A stretch of DNA of 35,574 nt from the NCBI GenBank assembly GCA_027310305.1, contig DAIDBD010000040.1, positions 1-35,574 on the forward strand, given 5' to 3'. The notes under the pieces are model-generated. The model did no database searches and was not told the DNA's origin. It saw nothing but the letters and a program-made list of their open reading frames with translations. Positions within the stretch are counted from its first letter, which is position 1. The number at the start of each line of letters is the position of its first letter. A program made the translations under genes and the position numbers. Origin of the DNA: Herminiimonas sp. (lineage in GTDB: Bacteria; Pseudomonadota; Gammaproteobacteria; Burkholderiales; Burkholderiaceae_D). This document shows, in pieces, positions 8,439 through 16,830 of this stretch.

Positions 8439-9214
8439 TTGTAGTGGGGTTTTCTTTTTTCGAGGAACGCGTTGATGCCTTCTTGCGCATCGCGATGATG
8501 CAGGCTTTCGACGAAGCTGTGCTTTTCCGCTTCGAAATGCTGCGCCAATGAATTGGATCGTGCGTCGCGCACCAGCGATTTGATGCGCTCGACCGCATTG
8601 GGAGAAAGGCCGGCCAGTTCATCGGCCCAAGCCAATGCATTATCCAGCGCCGTGCCGTCTGCCACTATCTTGTTGACGAGTCCCAGTTCATGCAAGCGCG
8701 GCGCGAGTACCGGTTTCCCTTCGATCAGCACTTCAGTCGCCAACTGGCGCGGCAATGCCTGCGCGAGAAACCATGAACCGCCGCCATCGGGCGTCAAGCC
8801 GACCTTGACGTAAGCCATGACGAATTTGGCCGATGCGCCGGCCACGATCATGTCGCATGCCAACGCCAGCGAAAAGCCGGCGCCTGCCGCCGCGCCGTCG
8901 ACAGCGGCAATGACCGGTTTCGGACAATCCCGGATTGCCTCGATCCAGCCGTGCAGGTTGTCGATCGAATTGGCTTGCTCCGACTTGTCCTTGGCGCGGT
9001 TCTCCAGCAACCGATTCAGGTTGCCGCCGGCGCAAAAGAAGCCGTCTGCGCCGGTCAGGATCACGGCGCGGATGGAATCGTCGCGTTCCGCGGTCGATAA
9101 TGTCTCGATCGCAGCGGCGTACATATCGGGATGAAGTGCATTTTTTGCGCCGGGATTGGAGATTGTCAGGATCAGTGTGGCGTCGCGGCGGGAGGCTTGA
9201 AGTTCGGCGGACAT
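8435..9214 (-). CDS. Enoyl-CoA hydratase/isomerase family protein, PaaG/oxepin-CoA-hydrolase-like
   Basis: Crotonase-fold protein of 259 residues. CoA-binding and oxyanion-hole regions are visible in FFCAGGNLNRLL and VDGAAAGAGFSLALACD. The two Glu of classical enoyl-CoA hydratase (E144 and E164 in the rat enzyme) are replaced: the first by Ser in GFSLALACD, the second by Tyr in KFVMAYVKVG. Instead it has GLTPDGGGSWFL, where an Asp like that of PaaG-type isomerases is found. It is thus more likely an isomerase or oxepin-CoA-type enzyme than a hydratase. It is the first gene of a minus-strand unit with the histidine phosphatase. Confidence 0.88.
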   Translation of the reverse strand: MSAELQASRRDATLILTISNPGAKNALHPDMYAAAIETLSTAERDDSIRAVILTGADGFFCAGGNLNRLLENRAKDKSEQANSIDNLHGWIEAIRDCPKPVIAAVDGAAAGAGFSLALACDMIVAGASAKFVMAYVKVGLTPDGGGSWFLAQALPRQLATEVLIEGKPVLAPRLHELGLVNKIVADGTALDNALAWADELAGLSPNAVERIKSLVRDARSNSLAQHFEAEKHSFVESLHHRDAQEGINAFLEKRKPHYK

Positions 9215-9409
9215 GGTAGCGGTTATTGGTTAATTGGAGTCAAGCCAAGATAGTAAACCGGAATCGGGAATTTTTTTATATCGGATTATTTTTGCGTTGA
9301 TAACTCAAGGGCTGATACACAGATGAGAAATCAAACCATGATGATTTGAACCGGCGCTTCATGCTAATGTTAACAATCGACAATTGCCTTAATAAATAAC
9401 GGAGATGAC

Positions 9410-10057
9410 ATGCTTAAATTGTGCGGATTTGCTGCAAGCAACTATTACAACAAGGTCAAGCTTGTGCTGCTGGAAAAAGAAATCGAGTTTGAAGAAGAGC
9501 TGGTATGGGCGGATCGTTCACCTGCATTGCTGGAAAAATCGCCACTCGGGAAAATTCCTTATTTCGAAGTGAACCAGGGCGTGCTGTGCGAATCGCAGTC
9601 AATGGTCGAATATCTCGAAGCGGCCTATCCGGAAAAACCTTTGATGCCGGCTGACCCTTTTGGCGCGGCAAAGGTGAGGGAATTGATCGTTTTCATGGAA
9701 TTGCATCTTGAGCTGGTCGCGCGTGAATTGTATCCGCAAGCATTTTTCGGCGGCACGGTGACGGACGAAGTAAAAACGCGGGTGCAGAAACTGTTGAAGC
9801 GCCATGCCAAGGGATTCGCGCAACTCGCGAGATTCGAACCTTTTATCGCGGGTGCGGAATTCACGATGGCCGATTGCGCGGCATTGGTGCATTTGCCGCT
9901 GGTGTCCATGGCTTCCAAGGCCATCTACGGCGAAGACGTGCTGGCCGATTTGCCGGTGCGTGATTACACCAGGATGCTTGGCGAGCGTGCGACGGTGCAG
10001 AAAGTCAATGCCGATCGGAAGATAAATCAAGAATTGATGATGACGCGGATCAAGTAA
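9410..10057 (+). CDS. Glutathione S-transferase family protein
   Basis: A 215-residue GST-fold protein. The N-terminal thioredoxin-like domain carries CGFAASNYYNKVKL, with a Ser/Asn-type active site, then SPLGKIPYFEV and the glutathione-binding CESQSMVEYLE. The C-terminal helical domain includes EFTMADCAALVHL, the usual N-capping motif. ACGGAGATGAC before the ATG supports the start. It is not closely related to the YfcG-like protein in this window. It stands alone, divergent from the crotonase-fold gene, with the 195-base intergenic region between them. Its substrate cannot be predicted. Confidence 0.88.
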   Translation: MLKLCGFAASNYYNKVKLVLLEKEIEFEEELVWADRSPALLEKSPLGKIPYFEVNQGVLCESQSMVEYLEAAYPEKPLMPADPFGAAKVRELIVFMELHLELVARELYPQAFFGGTVTDEVKTRVQKLLKRHAKGFAQLARFEPFIAGAEFTMADCAALVHLPLVSMASKAIYGEDVLADLPVRDYTRMLGERATVQKVNADRKINQELMMTRIK

Positions 10058-10076
10058 AAAAACGGTTCTGTAATCG

Positions 10077-11282
10077 TTAAAGCGGCGCCAGCCGGTCAAG
10101 CGCCGCATGCAGGGTTTGATCCTTTTTTGCAAAACAAAAGCGCACGATGCCGGACTCCTGCGGCTGATGATAGAACGCGGAAACCGGAATCGCGGCCACG
10201 CCGATTTCCGCAGTCAGCCATTTGGCGAAATCCGCTTCCGGCATCGTCGAAATCGCCGAATAATCGACGCATTGAAAATAAGTGCCGTCCGACGGCAACA
10301 GCTTGAAACGGGTTTGTCGCAGCCTGTCGCGAAACAGGTCGCGCTTGCGCTGATAGAACGCCGGCAGTTCGAGATACGGCGCAGGATTGGCCATATAGGC
10401 GGCCAATCCATGTTGCACCGGCGTATTGACGGTGAATACATTGAACTGGTGAACCTTGCGGAATTCAGCGGTCAACCGTGCCGGCGCGGCGACGTAGCCG
10501 ACTTTCCACCCGGTGACATGATACGTCTTGCCAAAGCTGGATACGACAAATGCGCGTGCCGCCAGTTCGGCATGGCGGCACACCGATTCATGCCGTGCTG
10601 CGTCGTACACCATGTGCTCATAGACTTCATCCGACAGGATCAGGATGCCGGTACCGCGCACGATTGCCGTCAATGCGTCGAGGTCGGCGGCGCGCAGTAC
10701 CGAGCCGGTCGGGTTGTGCGGCGAGTTGATCATGATCAGCCGCGTCTTGCCGGTCACGGCCGCGGCAACCTTGGGCCACGGCACGGCATAACCTTGCGGA
10801 CCGATCTCCATTTGCACAAACACCGGCGTGCCGCCTGCCAGTTCTATCGCCGGCACATAACTGTCGTAGGCCGGTTCGATCACGATGACTTCATCGCCCG
10901 GATGCACGCAGCATAAAATGGCGGTCAGAATCGCCTGCGTGGCGCCGGCCGTGACCGTAATTTCGGTTGCGGGATCGTATGCGCCGCCATATATTCTTCC
11001 GATTTTTTGTGTGATCGCTTCACGCAACGCCGGGATGCCGGCCATCGGCGGATACTGATTCAATCCGTTTTTCATTGCGGTGGCGACCGCTTCGATCAAT
11101 GCCGGGTCGCAATCGAAATCCGGAAAGCCCTGCCCGAGATTGACGGCGTTTTTCTCAGTTGCCAGCGCCGACATCACTGTAAAGATTGTGGTGCCGACCT
11201 GAGGCAGTTTCGATACGATTTGCGTGAAGTTGGCGTCCGCCATGGCGAACGAGGAAGCGGCTTGATCGGTGAGCATGTTCAT
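10077..11282 (-). CDS. ybdL: PLP-dependent methionine aminotransferase (YbdL-like)
   Basis: Fold-type I aminotransferase of about 401 residues, highly similar in pattern to E. coli YbdL: KLPQVGTTIFTVMSALA, NLGQGFPDFDCDP, NQYPPMAGIPALREAI, and the PLP lysine in SSFGKTYHVTGWKVGY. INSPHNPTGS and the final Arg region IVRFCFAKK complete the site. YbdL uses methionine, phenylalanine and histidine as amino donors, so a role in methionine salvage or aromatic amino acid turnover is likely. The start is uncertain: ATG codons at 11282 and 11276 have no clear ribosome site, and MADANFTQ further in would also keep the whole fold. Its 3' end faces the GST gene 19 bases away. Confidence 0.92.
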   Translation of the reverse strand: MNMLTDQAASSFAMADANFTQIVSKLPQVGTTIFTVMSALATEKNAVNLGQGFPDFDCDPALIEAVATAMKNGLNQYPPMAGIPALREAITQKIGRIYGGAYDPATEITVTAGATQAILTAILCCVHPGDEVIVIEPAYDSYVPAIELAGGTPVFVQMEIGPQGYAVPWPKVAAAVTGKTRLIMINSPHNPTGSVLRAADLDALTAIVRGTGILILSDEVYEHMVYDAARHESVCRHAELAARAFVVSSFGKTYHVTGWKVGYVAAPARLTAEFRKVHQFNVFTVNTPVQHGLAAYMANPAPYLELPAFYQRKRDLFRDRLRQTRFKLLPSDGTYFQCVDYSAISTMPEADFAKWLTAEIGVAAIPVSAFYHQPQESGIVRFCFAKKDQTLHAALDRLAPL

Positions 11283-11335
11283 TCGGATTGGAAGGTGCGT
11301 GTTTAAAATGCCATTCTAGCGTTTTGCAGGTGCCT

Positions 11336-11803
11336 TCAGGCGCCGGATTTGCAGGAAGCTTCAAGCAGTGTCCACGTCTCCGGCAGCATGATCGCGAACA
11401 GGCCTGTTTTCGCGGTCTTTTTTGCCAGCTTCAACAATGCCTTGTCTTTGGTAATCAGCACGTCGGCATTGGCATCGCGCGCCAATTCGAGAAACTTCTG
11501 ATCATCGGGGTCGCTGCAGACAGGCAGCCGCACATCGGAATCGGATTCATCGATGCCGAGACAGGCAATCAGGGAATCGAATTCGGTTGCTGCCTGAACC
11601 CGTGATTCGCCGTTCAAAGGCAGGTGCGAATAATCCAGAACGATCAGCCACTCCATCCGGCAGTCGACGCACGTGACGGCCTGGACCGTGCCATTCCTGA
11701 GCGCCGCATGCAGCCCGGCCCAGCGCGGATCGCGAAAAACGAAGAGGTCGAGACACACGTTGGTGTCGATTACGATGCGCGGAACCGGAAAGCTGATGCT
11801 CAT
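11336..11803 (-). CDS. PIN-domain protein (putative toxin, COG1569-like)
   Basis: A 155-residue PIN-fold RNase-like protein. The acidic metal-binding residues are visible: Asp13 in VIDTNVCLDLF, the central CRMEW Glu, and the Asp residues in CSDPDDQKFLEL and LITKDKALL. Many relatives are annotated as toxin components of type II toxin-antitoxin pairs. No antitoxin-sized gene adjoins it on the minus strand: upstream lies the 145-base gap before bamD, downstream the aminotransferase. It may therefore be a solitary PIN protein. The target RNA is unknown. Confidence 0.82.
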   Translation of the reverse strand: MSISFPVPRIVIDTNVCLDLFVFRDPRWAGLHAALRNGTVQAVTCVDCRMEWLIVLDYSHLPLNGESRVQAATEFDSLIACLGIDESDSDVRLPVCSDPDDQKFLELARDANADVLITKDKALLKLAKKTAKTGLFAIMLPETWTLLEASCKSGA

Positions 11804-11904
11804 GCGGGGCTTGTTGAAAATTCACAATTTTTCGAATGGATTTTACTGCTTCGCCGATATTTCGCGCCAAGCCGATCCGCGTAAATCACCATGAAGCGCA
11901 CAGT

Positions 11905-11926
11905 AAAAAGCCTCGCATCGCGAGGC
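11905..11926 (-). terminator. Rho-independent terminator of bamD
   Basis: On the minus strand a GCCTCGC/GCGAGGC stem (11910-11926, three-base loop) is followed by five T residues. It lies 22 bases after the bamD stop. A shorter T-run on the plus side could also stop transcripts arriving from that side. Confidence 0.85.
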
Positions 11927-11948
11927 CTTTTGGAAGTTCCGGCAGCGT

Positions 11949-12749
11949 TTACCAGATTTTCCACCAAGGCTCATTTTTCTTGCGGCCGCCTTTCAGGAAA
12001 TCGCTGTTTGGGAAATTCTTTTTGAATACGCGATCCGCATCGTCGCGCAATTCGGGCAAGCCCAATGCATCGTAGGAGCGGACCATGATGAACAACGCTT
12101 CTTCGATTGCAGGCGCATCGCGGTAATCCCTGACGGCGGCCTGGGCGCGATTGGCCGCGGCCAGGTAGGCGCCACGCCGGTAATAATAGTTGGCGACATG
12201 GACATCGTACTGCGCCATTGCGTTGACCAGATAGTTCAGGCGGGCGCTGGCGTCCTTGGCATAGATGCTGTTCGGGAACCGTTCGACCAATTGCTTGAAT
12301 GCGTCGAATGCGTCGCGCGCCGCTTTGGGATCCCGTTCGCTTGGATCCTGGCGCGACAGGAAGTCGAATATGCTCGCCCTGTCGTTGAAATTGATCAGCC
12401 CGCGCAGGTAGTACATATAATCGACATTCGGATGATTCGGATGCAGCTTGATGAAGCGCTCCACGGCGGCCAATGCCAGCGCCGGATCGCCCTGGCGATA
12501 ATGCACATAGGCGACTTCCATTTGCGCTTGCTGTGCATAAGTGCCGAACGGATAGCGGGATTCCAGCGTTTCAAAATGCTTGATCGCTTTTTCGTAATTC
12601 CCGCTGGATAATTCGTCGCGTGCCTCCGCGTATAATTTGGCTGCCGACCATGTTTTGGTTTCGTCGACCTTGTCGGTTTGCAGTATGCCGCATGCCGACA
12701 GCAGCAATGCCAGAACGACGGTAGCGAATTTCAATGATTTTTTTTGCAT
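11949..12749 (-). CDS. bamD: Outer membrane protein assembly factor BamD (lipoprotein)
   Basis: Lipoprotein of 266 residues in the BAM complex, which folds beta-barrel proteins into the outer membrane with BamA. The start at 12749 gives a short signal peptide ending in the lipobox LSAC, with Cys20 as the lipidated residue; the longer open frame would bury it. The mature part consists of tetratricopeptide-like helices: LYAEARDELSSGNYEKAIKHFETLESRYPFG, QMEVAYVHYRQGDPALALAAVERFIKLHP and later repeats. BamD-typical YYMRG-like (VDYMYYLRGLINF) and RRGAYLAAANRA motifs are visible. The gene is divergent from rluD, an arrangement conserved in proteobacteria. The ribosome site is weak. Confidence 0.95.
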   Translation of the reverse strand: MQKKSLKFATVVLALLLSACGILQTDKVDETKTWSAAKLYAEARDELSSGNYEKAIKHFETLESRYPFGTYAQQAQMEVAYVHYRQGDPALALAAVERFIKLHPNHPNVDYMYYLRGLINFNDRASIFDFLSRQDPSERDPKAARDAFDAFKQLVERFPNSIYAKDASARLNYLVNAMAQYDVHVANYYYRRGAYLAAANRAQAAVRDYRDAPAIEEALFIMVRSYDALGLPELRDDADRVFKKNFPNSDFLKGGRKKNEPWWKIW

Positions 12750-12792
12750 GGGTTTTGCAAGAATGCGTCTGAACAATAAATGATTATAGCCG

Positions 12793-13836
12793 ATGGGACT
12801 TGCGCTGATGTCAACCGAAATACCGAATCCGGCTGAAACCTTGCCGGAAGCCGACATTGAAGATGCCGACGATGGCGATGATACATTACTCGATGCATCA
12901 GCCGACGTTGCGCCGATCGTGCTGAAGCTGACGCCGGCGGCGTGCGGCGTGCGGCTCGACAAGGTGCTGGCAACGCTTGTTCCGCAATATTCCCGCAGCC
13001 GGCTGCAGCAATGGATCGAATCGGGCCGCGTTACCGTGGACGGTGAAACGGCGCGCGCCAAGATGCCTGTTTTTGGCGATGAAACCCTCGTGATCCTGCC
13101 GCAGGCCGCTCCCGAGGAGCAGGCGTTCAAACCGGAATCCATGACGCTATCGATTGCGTACGAAGATGCGTCGATTCTTGTCATCAACAAGCCGGCCGGA
13201 CTGGTGGTGCATCCCGCCGCGGGCAACTGGGGCGGCACCTTGCTCAACGGGCTGCTGCATTACCTTCCTTCGATAGCGGGCGTGCCGCGTGCCGGCATCG
13301 TGCACCGGCTGGACAAGGATACGAGCGGTTTGATGGTGGTGGCGAAAACGCTGGAGGCGCACACCGACCTGGTACGCCAGCTGCAAGCCCGCACGGTCAA
13401 GCGTGAATATCTGGCGCTGGTCTGGGGGGCGCCGTCGGCAAGCGGCAAAGTCGATGCCGCGATGGGACGGCATCCTCGCGATCGTATCAAGATGGCGGTA
13501 CTGGAAAATGCGACCGCGAAGCCGGCGGTCACGCATTTTCAGCGCATCGCCGGCGGTTCGCTGGATGGGCGTCCGGTGAGCCTGATGCGCTGCCAATTGG
13601 AAACAGGGCGCACGCATCAGATCCGGGTGCATATGCAGTCGATCGGTTTTGCGCTGGTCGGTGATGCGTTGTATGGAAAGCCGCATCTGGCGACGGCCTT
13701 TACGCGCCAGGCGTTGCATGCCTATCGGCTCGGCCTGATCCATCCGGCGTCGGACAACGCATGCGAATGGATGGCGCCGTTGCCGGAAGACTTCGCCGGC
13801 CTGATCGAGCGCGCCGGCATCGCACAACCGGCATGA
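12793..13836 (+). CDS. rluD: 23S rRNA pseudouridine synthase RluD
   Basis: Converts uridines of helix 69 of 23S rRNA (1911, 1915 and 1917 in E. coli) to pseudouridine. The 347-residue chain starts with an acidic low-complexity leader (residues 10-35), then an S4 RNA-binding domain (CGVRLDKVLATLVPQYSRSRL...SGRVTVDG), and the catalytic domain with GIVHRLDKDTSGL, Asp174 being the nucleophile. LETGRTHQIRVHM and GDALYG are standard RluA-family motifs. Two in-frame starts, 12793 and 12808, are possible. The gene is followed by pgeF with a four-base overlap, as in E. coli, and only 43 bases separate it from divergent bamD. Confidence 0.95.
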   Translation: MGLALMSTEIPNPAETLPEADIEDADDGDDTLLDASADVAPIVLKLTPAACGVRLDKVLATLVPQYSRSRLQQWIESGRVTVDGETARAKMPVFGDETLVILPQAAPEEQAFKPESMTLSIAYEDASILVINKPAGLVVHPAAGNWGGTLLNGLLHYLPSIAGVPRAGIVHRLDKDTSGLMVVAKTLEAHTDLVRQLQARTVKREYLALVWGAPSASGKVDAAMGRHPRDRIKMAVLENATAKPAVTHFQRIAGGSLDGRPVSLMRCQLETGRTHQIRVHMQSIGFALVGDALYGKPHLATAFTRQALHAYRLGLIHPASDNACEWMAPLPEDFAGLIERAGIAQPA

Positions 13837-14606
13837 GCGGTTTTGACAAAGCCGCCAACGTGATCATTCCCGACTGGATCGGCGCACCCGCCAATATCGG
13901 CGCGCTATCGACCTTGCGCCCAGGCGGCGCGAGCCGTGCGCCATACGACGATGGATGCGGCGGCGGCGGTTTCAATCTCGGTGTGCATGTCGGAGACCGG
14001 CCGGGCGATGTCGAACAAAATCGCGCGCAGTTGCAGCGCATGCTGCCGGCGCAACCGGCATGGCTGGCGCAAGTGCACGGCGCGCGGGTGGTCGATGCCG
14101 CCGGCGTTACGGACGCGCCGCAAGCGGATGCCAGTTTTGCGACGCAAGCCGGCGTGGTGTGCGCGATCCAGACCGCAGACTGCCTGCCGGTATTGTTCTG
14201 CGATGCGGCGGGAAAGGTGGTGGGCGCCGCCCATGCGGGCTGGCGAGGTCTGGCCGGCGGCGTACTGGAAAATACGATCGCCGCCATGCGCAACGCGGGC
14301 GCGGGCGACATTCTTGCATGGCTCGGGCCGGCTATCGGACCGCAACGGTTTGAAGTGGGCGAGGACGTCGTGGCGGCATTCGTCAATCTGGATGGCCAAG
14401 CGCAAACGGCATTTACACCGGTTGCCGGCCGGTCCGGAAAATACCTGGCCGACATCTGCCGGCTGGCGCGAATGCGTCTTGCAAAAGCCGGCGTGCGGCA
14501 AGTTCATGGAGGCGGCATGTGTACGGTGGAAGACGGGCGCCGCTTTTATTCATATCGCCGCGACCGCGTGACCGGACGCATGGCATCGTTGATCTGGATC
14601 AAGTAA
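13833..14606 (+). CDS. pgeF: Peptidoglycan editing factor / purine nucleoside phosphorylase PgeF (YfiH, laccase domain)
   Basis: A 257-residue member of the DUF152/YfiH family. Its ATG overlaps the rluD stop (ATGA), fixing the start and implying coupled translation. The zinc-site motifs are present: QVHGARV, TADCLPVLF and AAHAGWRGL, followed by GPAIGPQRFEVGEDV. Bacterial relatives act on purine nucleosides, and in E. coli PgeF helps remove wrongly incorporated L-Ser from peptidoglycan precursors. The rluD-pgeF pairing is conserved. The C-terminus (FYSYRRDRVTGRMASLIWIK) is complete. Confidence 0.93.
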   Translation: MSGFDKAANVIIPDWIGAPANIGALSTLRPGGASRAPYDDGCGGGGFNLGVHVGDRPGDVEQNRAQLQRMLPAQPAWLAQVHGARVVDAAGVTDAPQADASFATQAGVVCAIQTADCLPVLFCDAAGKVVGAAHAGWRGLAGGVLENTIAAMRNAGAGDILAWLGPAIGPQRFEVGEDVVAAFVNLDGQAQTAFTPVAGRSGKYLADICRLARMRLAKAGVRQVHGGGMCTVEDGRRFYSYRRDRVTGRMASLIWIK

Positions 14607-14615
14607 TTTCACGTC

Positions 14616-14849
14616 TCATTGACCGGAAGCGCTATCGGATTGCATCTGCGGATCCGGCGCCGGTTCAAGCCGCAATTTTTCTGCGGCCGCGCGATCACGC
14701 TTGCGCTTCCCCGTTCCCATCAGGTATAAAATGATTGATAAAGGCATCACGCCATAGATCACGAACGTCATGATCCCGGCGACCACGGACGCTTCCGCAA
14801 TGGACATCATCAGCACTACGTACATCCATCCGATCGCAACAATATACAT
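14616..14849 (-). CDS. Small membrane protein of unknown function
   Basis: Predicted product of 77 residues with two hydrophobic segments: about residues 3-27 (IGWMYVVLMMSIAEASVVAGI) and 28-45 (ITFVIYGVMPLSIILYLMG-like). A basic stretch GKRKRDRAAAEK and a hydrophilic tail follow. AAAGG lies upstream of the ATG. It is convergent with pgeF and divergent from phaC. I do not recognise a named family. The hydrophobic pattern and ribosome site make it a likely real gene, but its function is unknown. Confidence 0.7.
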   Translation of the reverse strand: MYIVAIGWMYVVLMMSIAEASVVAGIMTFVIYGVMPLSIILYLMGTGKRKRDRAAAEKLRLEPAPDPQMQSDSASGQ

Positions 14850-14917
14850 AAGCGCCTTTAACGTAAATTCAACCTGCCATTCAATCCATAACCATACGCC
14901 AAAAAAGAGATGCCAGC

Positions 14918-16633
14918 ATGAATACGCCCATCATTCCGCAAGCCATGCAACTCGACTGGATGTCGCAGTTCTCCGATCCAGCCGCATGGCAATCCTGGTT
15001 TCAGTCGCAGATGCCAGCCGGCCCGGTTGCCGCCAATCCCGCCGGCCTGGAGGCTGCTCTCGATCCCGCAGTCGCCGCGCAATTGCAAAACGATTACATG
15101 CAGCAGTTCTCTGCTTTGTGGCAAGACTTGCTGGCCTCGAAAGCGCCTGCGCTCAAGGACAAGCGTTTTAACGCACCGGCATGGCAATCGAATGCGCTGT
15201 ATTCCTTCAACGCCGCCGCCTATTTGCTGAATGCACGATTTCTGATGGCGATGGCGGATGCGGTGAACGCGCCCGCCAAGGTGAAACAGAAAATCCGCTT
15301 CGCCGTGCAACAAACGGTCGATGCAATGTCGCCCGCCAATTTCCTGGTCACCAATCCGGAAGCGCAGCAAAAGATCATCGAGACCAAAGGCGAAAGCCTG
15401 GCCAAGGGTCTCGTTCACATGATCGCCGATATGAAAAAAGGACGGATTTCCCAGACCGACGAATCGGCTTTCGAAGTGGGCAAAAACGTTGCGACCACGG
15501 AGGGTGCGGTTGTTTTTGAAAACGAATTATTTCAGCTGATTCAATACAAGCCGCTGACGAAAACCGTCTACGAAAGGCCGTTATTGCTGGTGCCGCCTTG
15601 CATCAACAAGTTCTACATCATGGATCTGCAGCCGGACAATTCACTGGTGCGTTATGCGGTCGAGCAGGGACACAGCGTGTTTCTTGTCTCGTGGCGCAAT
15701 CCCGATGCATCGATGGGCCACGTCACATGGGACGATTACATTGAAGACGGCGCGATCAAGGCAATTCAAATCGTCCAGGAAATCTCGGGACAGGAGCGGA
15801 TCAACGCGCTCGGGTTTTGCGTCGGCGGCACCATTGTCGCCATCGCGCTGGCGCTGCTTTTTGCGCGAGGCGAGAACCCGGTTTCCAGCCTGACGCTGTT
15901 GACCGCATTGCTGGATTTTTCGGATACCGGCGTGCTTGATGTATTCATCGATGAAGAGCAGGTGCAAAAGCGCGAGCAGGCGATCGGGCGGGGCGGGCTG
16001 ATGCCGGGCCGTGATTTTGCAGCTGCATTTTCCAGTCTGCGTCCAAACGATCTGGTATGGAATTACGTCGGATCGAATTACCTGAAAGGCGAAAGTCCGC
16101 CGCCATTCGATTTGCTGTATTGGAATTCCGATAGCACCAATTTGCCCGGCCCGATGTTTTGCTGGTATTTGCGCAACATGTATCTGGAAGACAATCTGAA
16201 AGTGCCGGGAAAAGTGACGGTGGCCGGCGAACCGATCGATCTCGGCAAGATCAATACGCCGACCTTCATTTACGGATCGCGCGAAGATCACATCGTTCCG
16301 TGGGCGGCGGCTTATGCGTCTACCAATTTGCTCAACCCCCAAAAGCCTGGCAATAACCGCTTTATCCTTGGCGCATCCGGCCACATCGCCGGCGTCATCA
16401 ATCCGCCTTCGAAAAACAAGCGTAGTTACTGGAGCAATGACAAGGCCGTGGCGAATGCGGACAAATGGCTTGCAACGGCAACGGAGCATCCTGGCAGCTG
16501 GTGGCCGGAATGGTCGGCTTTTCTGGCAAGAAACGCCGGCAAAGAAGTGAACGCCCCTCGAAAATATGGCAATGCAAAATATAAACCGAGCGAGCCGGCG
16601 CCCGGGCGTTTCGTCAAGGCAAAAGCGGAATAG
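14918..16633 (+). CDS. phaC: Class I poly(3-hydroxyalkanoate) synthase PhaC
   Basis: Polymerises (R)-3-hydroxyacyl-CoA into PHA storage granules. The 571 residues are usual for class I enzymes. The lipase-like box GFCVGG places the nucleophilic Cys at 301; Asp457 (YGSREDHIVPW) and His489 (GASGHIAGVINPP) complete the triad. Class I motifs YVVNPxx-like (LVPPCINKFYIMDL), VFLVSWRNPDASM and LLDFSDTGVLDVFIDE are evident. AGAGA before the ATG supports the start. phaR follows, but phaA and phaB are not in the window, so precursor supply is encoded elsewhere. The MaoC hydratases at 3.5-4.4 kb could in principle feed it, which is only a suggestion. Confidence 0.97.
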   Translation: MNTPIIPQAMQLDWMSQFSDPAAWQSWFQSQMPAGPVAANPAGLEAALDPAVAAQLQNDYMQQFSALWQDLLASKAPALKDKRFNAPAWQSNALYSFNAAAYLLNARFLMAMADAVNAPAKVKQKIRFAVQQTVDAMSPANFLVTNPEAQQKIIETKGESLAKGLVHMIADMKKGRISQTDESAFEVGKNVATTEGAVVFENELFQLIQYKPLTKTVYERPLLLVPPCINKFYIMDLQPDNSLVRYAVEQGHSVFLVSWRNPDASMGHVTWDDYIEDGAIKAIQIVQEISGQERINALGFCVGGTIVAIALALLFARGENPVSSLTLLTALLDFSDTGVLDVFIDEEQVQKREQAIGRGGLMPGRDFAAAFSSLRPNDLVWNYVGSNYLKGESPPPFDLLYWNSDSTNLPGPMFCWYLRNMYLEDNLKVPGKVTVAGEPIDLGKINTPTFIYGSREDHIVPWAAAYASTNLLNPQKPGNNRFILGASGHIAGVINPPSKNKRSYWSNDKAVANADKWLATATEHPGSWWPEWSAFLARNAGKEVNAPRKYGNAKYKPSEPAPGRFVKAKAE

Positions 16634-16649
16634 CAAAAGCTTTTTGCTA
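16631..16649 (+). terminator. Possible terminator after phaC
   Basis: TAGCAAAA / TTTTGCTA arms (16631-16638 and 16642-16649) form an 8-base AT-rich stem that includes the phaC stop codon. A TATATTT tract follows. The low GC content makes it a weak candidate. Confidence 0.35.
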
Positions 16650-16734
16650 TATTTGATAAACCAATACTTGCGAAGGACCATTCGGAAAGTGCAGGCAGTT
16701 GCATTCCAATAGATTGGTAAAAATCGTCTAATAG

Positions 16735-16766
16735 TTGTGTAAACCTTTGTTTTTCAGCACTATAAT
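16735..16766 (+). promoter_or_regulatory. Putative phaR promoter
   Basis: A perfect -10 TATAAT lies at 16761-16766. The -35 is poorly defined (TTGTGT at 16735-16740 gives a long 20-base spacer). Confidence 0.5.
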
Positions 16767-16780
16767 GAAATATGCCGAAG

Positions 16781-16794
16781 TGAACGCACGTTCA
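16781..16794 (+). promoter_or_regulatory. Palindrome in the phaR leader, operator candidate
   Basis: TGAACG-CA-CGTTCA is a perfect 6-base inverted repeat with a two-base centre, 14 bases downstream of the -10. A bound repressor would sit near the transcription start. PhaR is known to repress its own gene in related bacteria, but I cannot say that this is its site. The symmetry also suits a TetR-type regulator. Six T residues follow. Confidence 0.4.
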
Positions 16795-16830
16795 TTTTTT
16801 ACCTGTTATAGACGCGTTGCGACGCAATAA

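Noticed and set aside
12750-13247. N-terminal extension of the bamD frame to 13247
   Set aside because: It would overlap the divergent rluD coding region and bury the lipoprotein signal, which must be at the N-terminus.
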